Counted from the first letter of the stretch, positions 30,024-38,870 are shown. The stretch: 41,483 nt of DNA from Acidobacteriota bacterium (GCA_017883185.1 JADGOB010000019.1:1-41483), one strand, 5' to 3'. Notes: generated by a model from the letters alone, not told the origin. Program-made: numbers and translations.

Positions 30024-32554
30024 TGAGATTCGTGGTCCGCATGGCCGTTCGGGAGATTCGCGCCTCGTGGCGACGGCTCATCCTGTTCTTCCTCTGCATC
30101 GCGCTCGGCGTGGGCGGTATCGTCCTGCTCCGATCGATCGTGCAGGACGTGCGCGTGGCGATCGCGCGCGATGCGCGAGGCCTGATGGCGGCGGATGTCA
30201 CGCTGTCCACCAGCCGCCCGTGGGACGAGAAGACCCGGGAGGTCATCGCCCGTCGCCTGGCCGGCGTGAGCGTGAGTGGCCGCACCGAGGGGCTGGAAAC
30301 GAGCACGATGGTGCGGCCGGCCGACGAGCGTCGCCCCGTCGCGAAGATGGCGGAGCTGCGGGGCGTGCAGAGAGGGTTCCCGCTCTACGGCACCGTCGAA
30401 CTGGAGGACGGGCGGCCGTATTCACACGCGCTGCTCGCGGGGCACGGCGCGCTGGTTCGTCCCGAGCTGCTGGCCCAGCTCGATGTGCGCACCGGGGACG
30501 AGATCCTCATCGGGGTGTCGCGGTTCACGGTTCGCGGCGTCCTGGTCTCGGAGCCCGGGCGACGGGTTGCAGGTTTCAGCTTTGGTCCCCGCATCATGGT
30601 GGACGCCGCCGACCTGGAGAGCACGGGCCTGCTCGGGTTCGGAAGCCGCGTGATGCGCGACATCCAGCTGAAGCTGCCCGACCCGGCGATCGAACCGCTG
30701 GCGAGGCAGTTGCGAATCGACCTGCGCGGGCAGTTCGTCAACGTGCGATCGTTCAGGGGCACCGAAGACCGCGTGGGCGAGGACCTGTCGCGCGCGGAGA
30801 ACTACCTGAGCCTTGTCGGCCTCGTCATCGTGATCCTCGGTGGCATTGGCGTGTCGAGCGTCACGCGCGTGTTCGTCCAGCAGAAAGTGCGGAGCATCGC
30901 GGTGCTGAAGTGCCTCGGCGCCACCAGCCGGCAGGTCTTTGCCGTCTACCTCGCCCAGGCGATCCTGCTCGGCGCGGTGGGATGCCTGCTCGGTGTGGCG
31001 CTGGCGGCGGCGGGCCTCGCCTCGATCCCGTGGCTGTTCGCCGGCCAGCCCGCGCTGGCCAGCATTCCCAACACCATGACGGGATCAGCGGTCATGCAGG
31101 GCGTGGCAATCGGCCTGCTCGTGGCCCTGCTGTTCTCCGTGGTGCCGTTGCTCGACGTCCGCCGCGTGAAGCCGTCGCTGCTGCTGCGCGATGCGAGCTG
31201 GGCGGGAGAGCGCGATTGGGTGAGGTGGGCGGCGATGGCCGGGTTGCTGGCCTCGCTGGTGCTGATCGCCAGCTGGCAGGCCGGATCGTTCCGTATCGGT
31301 CTTGCGGTGTCTATGGGGCTGGCGAGCGTGTCGCTGGTCCTCAGCCTGGTCGGTGCCGGCCTGGTCCGCGCCATTCGCCCCCTGGCCTCGTCCCGCTCGG
31401 TCGCGCTGCGGCACGCCGTGCTCCGGCTGAGCCGGTCGGGCAACCAGACGCGGGCTGTCCTGCTCGCCGTCGGCCTCGGCGCCTTCTTCATGGTTGGCGT
31501 CCGGTCGCTCCAGTCAAACCTGCTGGCGCAGTTCTCGGTGACGCTCGATGGAGGTGCCGCGGACATGTTCCTCATCGACGTCCAGCCCGATCAGGTGGCG
31601 GCGGTGGAAGGGTTGCTCGGCGAGAGGACTGGGCGCCGCCCGCCGCCCGCGATTCCGGTGCTTCGCGCGCGGGTCACGGGGGTCACGGGCCGCGAGCTGA
31701 CCCTGCGAAGCTACGAAGAGGTCCGACGACGCGGAGAGCTGGGCCGCGAGTTCACCGTCACATGGCGCGATCACCTCCAGGCCAACGAACGCGTGGTGGA
31801 GGGGCAGTTCTGGGGCGCAGGCCGAGCCGAGGCCGTCGAGGTGTCGATCGAGCAGGGGCTCCGCGATCGCTCGCGCCTCCACGTGGGAGACACCGTGCAG
31901 TTCGACGTGCTGGGCCGCATCGTGAATGCGCGCGTGACCAGCGTTCGCGAGGTGGACTGGCGCGACGCCAGGCAGGGCGGCTTCATGTTCGTGTTCCGGC
32001 CGGGGCCTCTCGACAAGGCTCCCGCCACCTACGTCGTGCCCGTTCGTGGTCCGGCCGATGCCACCTCGCGCGCCCGCCTCCAGCGCGCGTTGGTGGACCG
32101 CTTTCCGAACGTGTCGGTCATCGACCTGCGCGAGATCCTGCAGAACGTCGAGCGCGTGCTGTCCAAGGTGACGCTTGGCATCAGCGTCGTTGGAGGCCTC
32201 GTCTTGTTTGTCGGCACGCTGATCCTGATCGGGTCCGTGTCGATGACCAGGTTCCAGCGGATCTACGAGGTGGCCATCTTCCGGACGCTCGGCGCGGGCA
32301 CGCGGCTTCTGACGACCATGATCGCCCTCGAGTACGGCGTGCTGGGCCTGCTGGCGGGTGGCATAGGATCGATGGCGGCGATCGGGCTGACGTACTATGT
32401 CAGCCGCCACCTGCTCGATATTGCCTGGTCGCCCAATCCGTCGATCAGCCTGGCCGGGATGGCGATCACCGCCGTGATGGTGTGCACCGTGGGGTTGCTG
32501 GCCAGCGCCGATATCCTGCGGCGTCGTCCGCTTGGCACGCTCCGCTCAGAGTAG
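30023..32554 (+). CDS. FtsX-like ABC permease, YbbP type
   Basis: 843 aa with two FtsX/MacB permease modules: an N-terminal helix (12-32), a periplasmic domain (about 45-255), helices about 262-375, two more helices near 410-455, a second periplasmic part, and the last helices about 720-830. LILIGSVSMTRFQRIYEVAIFRTLGAGTRLL is a typical FtsX motif. The 10-helix layout is that of YbbP/LolCE-like mechanotransmitters, which move periplasmic domains rather than pull solutes through the membrane. It starts inside the ATPase stop (TGATG). Confidence 0.9.
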   Translation: MRFVVRMAVREIRASWRRLILFFLCIALGVGGIVLLRSIVQDVRVAIARDARGLMAADVTLSTSRPWDEKTREVIARRLAGVSVSGRTEGLETSTMVRPADERRPVAKMAELRGVQRGFPLYGTVELEDGRPYSHALLAGHGALVRPELLAQLDVRTGDEILIGVSRFTVRGVLVSEPGRRVAGFSFGPRIMVDAADLESTGLLGFGSRVMRDIQLKLPDPAIEPLARQLRIDLRGQFVNVRSFRGTEDRVGEDLSRAENYLSLVGLVIVILGGIGVSSVTRVFVQQKVRSIAVLKCLGATSRQVFAVYLAQAILLGAVGCLLGVALAAAGLASIPWLFAGQPALASIPNTMTGSAVMQGVAIGLLVALLFSVVPLLDVRRVKPSLLLRDASWAGERDWVRWAAMAGLLASLVLIASWQAGSFRIGLAVSMGLASVSLVLSLVGAGLVRAIRPLASSRSVALRHAVLRLSRSGNQTRAVLLAVGLGAFFMVGVRSLQSNLLAQFSVTLDGGAADMFLIDVQPDQVAAVEGLLGERTGRRPPPAIPVLRARVTGVTGRELTLRSYEEVRRRGELGREFTVTWRDHLQANERVVEGQFWGAGRAEAVEVSIEQGLRDRSRLHVGDTVQFDVLGRIVNARVTSVREVDWRDARQGGFMFVFRPGPLDKAPATYVVPVRGPADATSRARLQRALVDRFPNVSVIDLREILQNVERVLSKVTLGISVVGGLVLFVGTLILIGSVSMTRFQRIYEVAIFRTLGAGTRLLTTMIALEYGVLGLLAGGIGSMAAIGLTYYVSRHLLDIAWSPNPSISLAGMAITAVMVCTVGLLASADILRRRPLGTLRSE

Positions 32555-32731
32555 CCGATACTGGCCGAAAGGCAGCCGACCTCATCCGTCGGACGGCGAT
32601 CGATGCTGCCCGAATGGCAGATTCTTCCATTCTTACGCCAACCCAACGATAATCTCACCGGGCACGGCGGCCCGATGCGAGCCGGCGTTCCCTCTCGATC
32701 CTTCTCACGTTCAGCATCCCGGAGGCGCCGA

Positions 32732-34879
32732 GTGAATAGACAGCTGCTTTCGCTGGCATCGCGGATACTGGGAGATGCGGGGCACCGACAGGAACAGGAT
32801 GCGCTCAGCATCGAGGGGCGGCTGCGCGAGTTGTCGTTCAACCTCTGGTGGAACTGGCACCCGCAGGTGCTCGAGATGTTCCGCGAACTCGATCCCCGGG
32901 GGTGGGTCGAGACCAACCACAATCCGATCGCGTTGCTGAAGCGTTTCCCGACCGGTGAGCTCGCGCAGCGCGCCGCCGAGCTGTCGCTCGAGAACCGCAT
33001 CAGCTTCCACTACCGGCGGCTGCAAGAGTACCTCGGGTCGGAGCAGTCCTGGTGTTCCGCGCAGGCGGGCGCCCTGCGGGTCAACCCCATCGCGTATTTC
33101 TCGGCGGAGTTCGGCCTCCACGAATCGCTGCCGCTCTATTCGGGCGGCCTCGGCGTCCTGGCCGGGGACTACCTGAAGAGCGCATCGGACCTCGGGCTCC
33201 CGATGGTGGGCGTCGGCCTGTTCTACGCGAATGGCTACTTCCGGCAGCGGCTCGATGCCTCCGGGTGGCAGCGGGAGGAATACGGAGTCACCGAAATTGA
33301 GACGCTGCCGATGCGGCGGCCGGTCGGCGCCGATGGCGCCCCCATCATGATTCGCATCCCTTGCGACGGCGAGACGCTGACCGCGGGCATCTGGATCGCG
33401 CGGGTGGGACGCACGCTGCTGCTCCTGCTCGATTCCGATGTCGAGCAAAACCCCGCCCACCTGCGCGGCCTGACCGGCCGGTTGTACGGCGGTGACGAGG
33501 TCACGCGTATCCGCCAGGAGATCCTGCTCGGCGTGGGCGGGCTGCGGGCGCTTCGCGCGCTCGATCTCAGGCCCGCCGTGCTGCACCTCAACGAGGGGCA
33601 CAGCGCGTTCGCGGTCCTCGAGCGCACGCGGGAGCGGGTAGAAGAGGACGGCCTTCTTTTCGAGGACGCATTGCGGGAGACGTCGCTCCAGACCGTGTTC
33701 ACGACACACACACCGGTCGCCGCGGGCCATGATCGGTTCTCTGCCGACCTGATGGAGCGCGAGCTCGGCTGGCTGCGATCCGCCCTGAAGGTCGATCGCG
33801 ATCGGCTGATGCAACTGGGTCGGGTGAGCCCGCACGACGGCGGCGAGCCGTTCTGCATGACCGTGCTCTCGCTGCGCGGCTCGCGCTACCGGAACGGCGT
33901 GTCCAGCCTGCACGGCCACGTGGCGCGACGGATGTGGACGGACGTGTGGCCAGGGCACACCGAGGAGGAAGTGCCGATCGGCCACATCACCAACGGCATT
34001 CACATCCGGTCCTGGCTGGCGCTGTCGATGAACCGGCTCTTCGACCGGCACCTGGGCGCCAGCTGGCCGGCGCACCAGAGTGAGTGCCGGACCTGGCTGC
34101 CGATCGCGTCGATCAGCGATGCGGAATTGTGGGAGACCCACTCGGTGCTGCGTCGCTACCTGATCGATTTCGTCTGCCGTCGGAGCGGGCGGCCGGACCT
34201 GCTGAATCCGCACGCCCTGACCATCGGCTTCGCCCGGCGGTTTGCCACCTACAAGCGTGGCACGATCCTGCTGACCGACCTCGACCGCCTGGCAAAGATC
34301 CTGTCGAACGTGAACGGCCCGGTCCAGCTCGTCTTTGCCGGCAAGGCCCACCCGGCGGACAACCCGGGGAAGGGACTCATCAAGCAGATCGTCGAGATCA
34401 CCCGCGACGCGCGCTTCGCCGGTCGGCTGGCATTCGTCGAGGACTACGATATCAACGTGGCCCGCTACCTGGTCCAGGGAGTGGACGTCTGGCTCAATAC
34501 GCCGCTCCGGCCGCTCGAGGCATGCGGCACCAGCGGGCAGAAGGTGGTCTTCAATGGCGGGCTGAACCTCTCGGTCCTCGACGGGTGGTGGGCCGAGGCG
34601 TACGACGGCCTAAACGGCTTCGCCATTGGCGACGGCACCGTCCACGCGAATGCCGCGATCCAGTGGCATCGTGACGCGGTGGAGCTCTACGACAAGCTGG
34701 AGAACGAGGTGATCCCGCTCTTCTTCGACCGGGATGCGGCCGGGCTGCCGCACGGCTGGATCGATCGGATGAAACGGTCGATGATGACCCTGGCCTGGCG
34801 CTACAACGCCGACCGGATGGTCACCGACTACGTCTCCCGCAGCTACCTGCCGGCCGCCGGTGGGCTCTCCTCCTCCTGA
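32732..34879 (+). CDS. glgP: Alpha-glucan (glycogen/maltodextrin) phosphorylase
   Basis: 715 aa, GT35 family, archaeal/Thermotoga-type. It releases glucose-1-phosphate from alpha-1,4-glucans. The PLP Lys is K604 in ACGTSGQKVVFNGGLNLSVLDGWW (family form GTSGMK). HLNEGHSAF and TTHTPVAAGHDRF are the usual substrate-site motifs. The GTG at 32732 is chosen: GGAGG (32721-32725) lies 6 bases upstream and the usual domain start LSIEGRLRELSFNLWWNWHP follows. GATAAT (32648-32653) could be its -10. Together with Tal-Pgi it feeds stored glucan into glycolysis. Confidence 0.93.
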   Translation: MNRQLLSLASRILGDAGHRQEQDALSIEGRLRELSFNLWWNWHPQVLEMFRELDPRGWVETNHNPIALLKRFPTGELAQRAAELSLENRISFHYRRLQEYLGSEQSWCSAQAGALRVNPIAYFSAEFGLHESLPLYSGGLGVLAGDYLKSASDLGLPMVGVGLFYANGYFRQRLDASGWQREEYGVTEIETLPMRRPVGADGAPIMIRIPCDGETLTAGIWIARVGRTLLLLLDSDVEQNPAHLRGLTGRLYGGDEVTRIRQEILLGVGGLRALRALDLRPAVLHLNEGHSAFAVLERTRERVEEDGLLFEDALRETSLQTVFTTHTPVAAGHDRFSADLMERELGWLRSALKVDRDRLMQLGRVSPHDGGEPFCMTVLSLRGSRYRNGVSSLHGHVARRMWTDVWPGHTEEEVPIGHITNGIHIRSWLALSMNRLFDRHLGASWPAHQSECRTWLPIASISDAELWETHSVLRRYLIDFVCRRSGRPDLLNPHALTIGFARRFATYKRGTILLTDLDRLAKILSNVNGPVQLVFAGKAHPADNPGKGLIKQIVEITRDARFAGRLAFVEDYDINVARYLVQGVDVWLNTPLRPLEACGTSGQKVVFNGGLNLSVLDGWWAEAYDGLNGFAIGDGTVHANAAIQWHRDAVELYDKLENEVIPLFFDRDAAGLPHGWIDRMKRSMMTLAWRYNADRMVTDYVSRSYLPAAGGLSSS

Positions 34880-34910
34880 CGCGCGTCTCCCGGTTGGCCA
34901 CGAACACTCG

Positions 34911-34919
34911 TGCTATCAT
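34911..34919 (+). promoter_or_regulatory. Extended -10 promoter of the DksA-like gene
   Basis: TGCTATCAT is an extended -10 (TG-n-TATCAT) about 37 bases before the ATG at 34956. TTGGCC at 34894-34899 is only 14 bases away, so the extended element probably carries the promoter. Confidence 0.45.
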
Positions 34920-34955
34920 TGAGATTCGTGAACGATCTAGCGTGAGGAGACGGGA

Positions 34956-35285
34956 ATGGACTTGCAACACCACAAGGATGCGTTGGTCAAGAAGCGCTCT
35001 GAAATCCTGGCAACCGGCGGCATCAAACCGCTCCAGAACGAGGTCAACAGCCGCCAGGGCGACCTCGCGGATCAGGCAAACGGGACGAACGAAGTCCACA
35101 TCCAGTTGAAGCTGAAGCAGACCGACGCGAAGATCCTCCAGGCGATCGAAGAAGCGCTGGCTCGCGTCGACAAGGGCACCTACGGCGTCTGCCGCGACTG
35201 CGGCGAGGCAATTGCCAGCGCCCGGCTCGAGTCAATTCCGTGGACCCGTGTGTGTAAGACCTGCAAGGAAAAGCAGAGCGCGTGA
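34956..35285 (+). CDS. DksA/TraR-family zinc-finger protein
   Basis: 109 aa. A coiled-coil-like helical part (1-70) precedes a C79-x2-C82-x17-C100-x2-C103 zinc finger (CRDC...CKTC), the TraR/DksA C4 type. Such proteins enter the RNA polymerase secondary channel and adjust rRNA and stress promoters with ppGpp. GAGGAG lies 8-13 bases before the ATG. The stop overlaps the next start (GTGA), so it is made together with the helical protein that follows. Confidence 0.9.
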   Translation: MDLQHHKDALVKKRSEILATGGIKPLQNEVNSRQGDLADQANGTNEVHIQLKLKQTDAKILQAIEEALARVDKGTYGVCRDCGEAIASARLESIPWTRVCKTCKEKQSA

Positions 35286-35770
35286 AGCCCTCCGAGATCC
35301 TGCAGCGGCTGCTGGAGGTCTACAGCGAGAAGGCGGCGCTGCGCCGCCGCCACGAAGCGGTGGCGCGGATTGCCGGGCAGTATGACGTCAACAACACGTA
35401 TCAGTACGTGATTGCGCGGGAAGACGAGCATCTGAGCTGGCTGGCTGATGCGATTGGTGACCTTGGCGGCACGGTACCCGAGCTGCTGGCACCCGAGGCA
35501 CTCGCCCCGGTCAAGGGTGACCAGGCGCTCCTCGGGGTCTTTCGCGGCGATGCCGAAGCCAGCGACGCGTTTGTCGCGACCTGGGGTCCACGCGCCAGCG
35601 ACATCTCGCATGCGCGCCACCAGCTCATGCTGAAACTGATACTTGGCGAGATGCAGGAGCAGGCCCGCCTGTTCCACCAGGCATCGACCGGGCGCGTGGA
35701 CCTTCTTGGCCGCCGCACGGGCGGCGAACGCACGCCCGGCTTCGTGATGCCCACCCGATGGGTGGAGTAG
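35282..35770 (+). CDS. Predicted ferritin-like helical protein, unknown function
   Basis: 162 aa, nearly all helical. E47-x2-H50 (EDEH) in YQYVIAREDEHLSWLADAIGDLGGTVPE is an E-x-x-H metal-binding motif typical of ferritin-like and rubrerythrin-like bundles, and a later helix has GEMQEQARLFH. No other family hallmark is evident, so a diiron role is only suggested. It overlaps the DksA-like gene by 4 bases (GTG start) and ends just where folK begins, so the three form one operon. Confidence 0.6.
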   Translation: MKPSEILQRLLEVYSEKAALRRRHEAVARIAGQYDVNNTYQYVIAREDEHLSWLADAIGDLGGTVPELLAPEALAPVKGDQALLGVFRGDAEASDAFVATWGPRASDISHARHQLMLKLILGEMQEQARLFHQASTGRVDLLGRRTGGERTPGFVMPTRWVE

Positions 35771-36231
35771 TGCCGCCCGTCGCGGTCGCCATCGGCAGCA
35801 ACCTGGGCGACCGCCACGCCCATCTCACCTACGGCGTTACACGGCTGCGCTCCGTGCTCGCCGACCTCCGCCTGTCTACGATCATCGAAACCGACGCCGT
35901 GGACGTCGTCGGCGTCCAGCCGCCGTTTCTCAATGCTGCGGTAACGGGGCGCTATGACGGCGCCGCGCGCTCACTGCTCGACGAATTGTTGCGGATCGAG
36001 CAGGAGCGTGGCCGCGAGCGGCCTTACGCACGCGCCCCCCGCACGCTCGACCTCGATCTGATCCTGTTCGGAGACGAGCGGGTCGAGGAGGAGGGGCTCA
36101 TCGTGCCGCACCCTCGCTTTCGCGCCCGTCGCTTCGTGCTCGAACCTCTCGCCGAGGTCGGAGGTGGCCTCCGCGACCCCGTCACCGGCCTCACCGTGCG
36201 GGACCTGCTGGAGCGGCTTCTGCAACCCTAG
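35758..36231 (+). CDS. folK: 2-amino-4-hydroxy-6-hydroxymethyldihydropteridine pyrophosphokinase
   Basis: About 153-157 aa. It transfers pyrophosphate from ATP to the pterin in folate synthesis. AIGSNLGDR opens the chain; PRTLDLDLILFGD and LIVPHPRFRARRFVLEPLAEV are the HPPK signatures, with the Asp pair that binds Mg. The start may be ATG at 35758 (inside the previous gene) or GTG at 35770, which overlaps the previous stop by one base. Confidence 0.92.
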   Translation: MGGVVPPVAVAIGSNLGDRHAHLTYGVTRLRSVLADLRLSTIIETDAVDVVGVQPPFLNAAVTGRYDGAARSLLDELLRIEQERGRERPYARAPRTLDLDLILFGDERVEEEGLIVPHPRFRARRFVLEPLAEVGGGLRDPVTGLTVRDLLERLLQP

Positions 36232-36247
36232 GACGGGTACAAACGAA

Positions 36248-36273
36248 AGGGCCGGCGTTTTGACACCGGCCCT
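36248..36273. terminator. Hairpin between convergent folK and secreted-protein genes
   Basis: AGGGCCGG (36248-36255) pairs exactly with CCGGCCCT (36266-36273) around a 10-base loop containing TTTT. It begins 17 bases after folK and probably ends its transcript; no T-run after the stem. Confidence 0.6.
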
Positions 36274-36275
36274 CG

Positions 36276-36320
36276 GCTCCCGGTGGCGGGGCACAGCATG
36301 TTGTGCCCCTACCGCCGGGC
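36276..36320. repeat. REP-like palindrome
   Basis: GGGGCACA-GCATGT-TGTGCCCC forms the inner stem, extended outward by GCTCCCGG facing CCGCCGGGC with small internal mismatches. The core resembles the GGGGCAC..GTGCCCC-TAC palindrome that recurs between genes in several phyla. It may be a mobile repeat or transcription barrier. Confidence 0.6.
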
Positions 36321-36333
36321 TACTTGACATCAC

Positions 36334-36403
36334 CTGTCGGTTGTCAGCCGCCGGCTGCCAGCGATCCGCTGCCGGCTGTCAGCTGACCGCTGTCGACTAC
36401 TGC
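36334..36403. repeat. Heptad repeat array next to the secreted-protein gene
   Basis: Ten consecutive 7-base units in one phase, mostly starting CTG: CTGTCGG, TTGTCAG, then CTGCCAG, CTGCCGG, CTGTCAG, CTGACCG, CTGTCGA and others. It reaches into the stop codon of the - strand gene at 36397. TCCGCTGCCGGCTGT (36365-36379) matches 11099-11113 with one change. Confidence 0.65.
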
Positions 36404-36861
36404 TTGGTGTAAACCTGCGCCGATTCGCCGCGCTGCGTGGTGCGGGCGATGGTCAGTTCCTTGCCGTCGGCGCTCAGGCTCCAGCTCGCCGTCGTTTCCG
36501 TCGCGCCGTTCGGGCCTTCCTGCGTCGTCTTGATGACGAGCTTGGGGCCGTCGAACTTAGCGGTGCTCTTCGACTCGCCGCGCTGGGTCTTGTTGACCGA
36601 CTCGGTGCCGTCCAGCTTGAAGACCATGGTCATGGTGTTCTCGCCACGCACCACTTCCTGCGTCAGATCGGTCGCCGTCTGCTTGACCGTCATCGGGCCG
36701 GCCATGCCACCACCCCGGCCACCACCGCCCGCGGGCGGCACCGGCGCTGCCGCATCGACCTTCGGGGCCCACTTGCCTGAGAAGTCCGGCTTGGCCTGCG
36801 CAAACGACAGGCCTGCCACCGCCAACGCCATGACCATCACGAACAATGCAATCTTCTTCAT
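36397..36861 (-). CDS. Small secreted protein of unknown function (DFSGKW type)
   Basis: 154 aa from the ATG at 36861, which has GGAGG 6 bases upstream; earlier in-frame codons lack one. Signal peptide, with KKIALFVMVMALAVAGLSFA cleaved before QAK, then DFSGKW, a Gly/Arg/Pro-rich spacer (about 38-55) and a beta-rich domain with TESVNKTQRGESKSTAKF and ASWSLSADGKELTIARTTQRGE. Such DFSGxW/lipocalin-like small proteins are frequent in acidobacteria; function unknown. It closes the MacAB operon region, after 35 bases. Confidence 0.75.
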   Translation of the reverse strand: MKKIALFVMVMALAVAGLSFAQAKPDFSGKWAPKVDAAAPVPPAGGGGRGGGMAGPMTVKQTATDLTQEVVRGENTMTMVFKLDGTESVNKTQRGESKSTAKFDGPKLVIKTTQEGPNGATETTASWSLSADGKELTIARTTQRGESAQVYTKQ

Positions 36862-36895
36862 CACGCCTCCACTGAACAGTTGACGATCCCACACC

Positions 36896-38116
36896 CTATT
36901 CGTATCTCAGCGCCTCGATGGGGTCAAGGGCTGAGGCCTTCCGAGCCGGATAGAACCCAAAGAAAATCCCGATGCCCGCCGCAAACCCGAACGCAACCAA
37001 CACGGCTTGCGGCGACACGTACGTCGGCCATTGGAGGAACTGGGTCAGGCCCCGCGACAAGCCGTACCCGAGCCCGATGCCGATCGATCCCCCGAGGAGG
37101 CTGATCACCACCGCCTCGACGAGGAACTGCATGAGGACGTCGCCGCCGCGGGCGCCGATCGCGAGACGAAGCCCGATCTCACGCGTCCGCTCCGTGACCG
37201 ACACCAGCATGATGTTCATGATGCCGATGCCTCCCACCAGGAGCGAGACGCCCGCGATCGACGCGAGGAGGTAGGTCATGGTCTTGGTGGTCTCGGTCCG
37301 CATCGCCGCGATGTCCTCGAGGGTGCGGACCATGAAGTCGTCGCTGTCGCCCGGCTGGATCTTGTGGCGCACGCGCAGGACGGCGGCGATCGCGTCGGAG
37401 GTCTGCCGGATGTTGTCGGCCGACGCCGCGGAGACCGTCATGCTTTCGATGTAGGTCACACCGCGCATCTTCTTCTGGACTGTGGTGAATGGCGCGTAGA
37501 TGACGTCGTCCTGGTCCTGGCCGACCGACGATTGGCCCTTGCTGATCAGCACGCCGATGATCTTGAACGGGTGCTTCCCGATGCGGATGATCTGCTCGAC
37601 CACGTCGCCGCCGTCGGGGAAGAGCATGTTCTTGACGGTCGTGCCGATCACGCAGACCTTCGAGGCGCTCAAGACGTCGGTCGGCGTGAAGAACTGGCCG
37701 GACTCGAGCGGCCAGTTCTTGATCAGCGGCAGGTCAACGTTGGTACCCTCGACGTGGGTGTTCCAGTTCTGGTTCCCCGCGACGATCTGCCCGCCGCGGT
37801 TGTTGATTGTCTCCACCAAGAACTGCACACCGGGCACCTCGCGGATCGCGACCGCATCGTCCGGCGTCATCGTGTTCGACATCCCCTGGCCCTGGCGGAC
37901 GCCGCCCGAGCTGAAGTTGCCCGAGTTCACCATGATCACGTTCGTGCCGGCCGACTGGACGGCCTGCTCAATCGAGACCTGGGCGCCGTTGCCGAGGGCC
38001 ACCATGGTGATGACGGCGCCGACGCCGATGATCATCCCCAGCATCGTGAGCGCCGTGCGCATCTTGTTCCGGTTGAGCGCCTTCAGGGCGATCCGGAACG
38101 TCATGAATATCGTCAT
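36896..38116 (-). CDS. MacB-type ABC permease
   Basis: 406 aa. Four membrane helices (about 17-40, 283-305, 335-360, 368-395) and a large periplasmic domain between the first and second, as in MacB. TREIGLRLAIGARGGDVLMQFLVEAVVIS is the usual FtsX/MacB motif. The ATG at 38116 follows GGAG by 5 bases and the ATPase stop by 7. It should join MacA and TolC to export toxins, peptides or lipids; substrate unknown. Confidence 0.9.
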   Translation of the reverse strand: MTIFMTFRIALKALNRNKMRTALTMLGMIIGVGAVITMVALGNGAQVSIEQAVQSAGTNVIMVNSGNFSSGGVRQGQGMSNTMTPDDAVAIREVPGVQFLVETINNRGGQIVAGNQNWNTHVEGTNVDLPLIKNWPLESGQFFTPTDVLSASKVCVIGTTVKNMLFPDGGDVVEQIIRIGKHPFKIIGVLISKGQSSVGQDQDDVIYAPFTTVQKKMRGVTYIESMTVSAASADNIRQTSDAIAAVLRVRHKIQPGDSDDFMVRTLEDIAAMRTETTKTMTYLLASIAGVSLLVGGIGIMNIMLVSVTERTREIGLRLAIGARGGDVLMQFLVEAVVISLLGGSIGIGLGYGLSRGLTQFLQWPTYVSPQAVLVAFGFAAGIGIFFGFYPARKASALDPIEALRYE

Positions 38117-38123
38117 GGCTCTC

Positions 38124-38870
38124 CTAGTCCACCGACACCGGAGGCAGAGCGGCAAGCTCTACGCTGGCGATCCGGCGATTCGCGATCTTCTCGTCCGTCT
38201 TGATCACCCCGTCGCGGAACGCGACGATGCGGGTGCCGTATTCGGCGATGTCGCGCTCGTGTGTGATGAGGAGCACGGTAATCCCGCGTTCCTTGTTCAA
38301 CGTCTGGAACACGTCCATGACCTCGATAGAGGTCTTGGTGTCGAGGTTGCCGGTCGGCTCGTCGGCGAGGAGGATCGACGGGTTGTTGATCAGGGAGCGC
38401 GCGATAGCGACGCGCTGTTGCTGGCCGCCCGACAGCTGGTTGGGGAGGTGGTGAGTGCGCTGCTCGAGTCCCACCAGCTTGAGCGACTCCATGGCCCGCC
38501 GTTTCCGATCCGACCCCTTCGACGCGGCGCTGTTATAGAGAAGGGGCAGTTCGACGTTCTCGAGCGCCGTTGTTCGGGAGAGGAGGTTGAACCCCTGGAA
38601 CACGAAGCCGATCTGGTGGTTTCGGATGCGGGCCAGATCGTTTTTCGACAGGCGCGACACATCCTTGCCGTCGAGGAAGTACTGTCCCGACGTCGGCCGA
38701 TCGAGACACCCGAGAATGTGCATGAACGTCGACTTGCCCGAGCCCGACGGCCCGGTGACAGCGAGGAACTCGCCCGCCTCGACATCAAGGCTGACGTGTC
38801 GGAGCGCACGCACCTCGATGTCGCCGACGATGTAGGTTTTCTTCAAATCGCGAACGGAGATGAGAGACAT
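38124..38870 (-). CDS. MacB-type ABC ATPase
   Basis: 248 aa. Walker A GPSGSGKSTFM, Q-loop VFQGFNLLSRTTALENVELP, signature LSGGQQQRVAIARSL, Walker B ILLADEPTGNLD and switch His (ITHERD) are complete. It is the energy unit for the permease downstream. A C-terminal tail (about 220-248) is poorly conserved. It is separate from the permease, as is common outside Enterobacteria. Confidence 0.93.
   Translation of the reverse strand: MSLISVRDLKKTYIVGDIEVRALRHVSLDVEAGEFLAVTGPSGSGKSTFMHILGCLDRPTSGQYFLDGKDVSRLSKNDLARIRNHQIGFVFQGFNLLSRTTALENVELPLLYNSAASKGSDRKRRAMESLKLVGLEQRTHHLPNQLSGGQQQRVAIARSLINNPSILLADEPTGNLDTKTSIEVMDVFQTLNKERGITVLLITHERDIAEYGTRIVAFRDGVIKTDEKIANRRIASVELAALPPVSVD

Noticed and set aside
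29809-32652. 947-codon + strand frame over the permease gene
   Set aside because: Out-of-frame shadow rich in Arg/Gly/Ala; the real permease frame has membrane helices and a coupled start.
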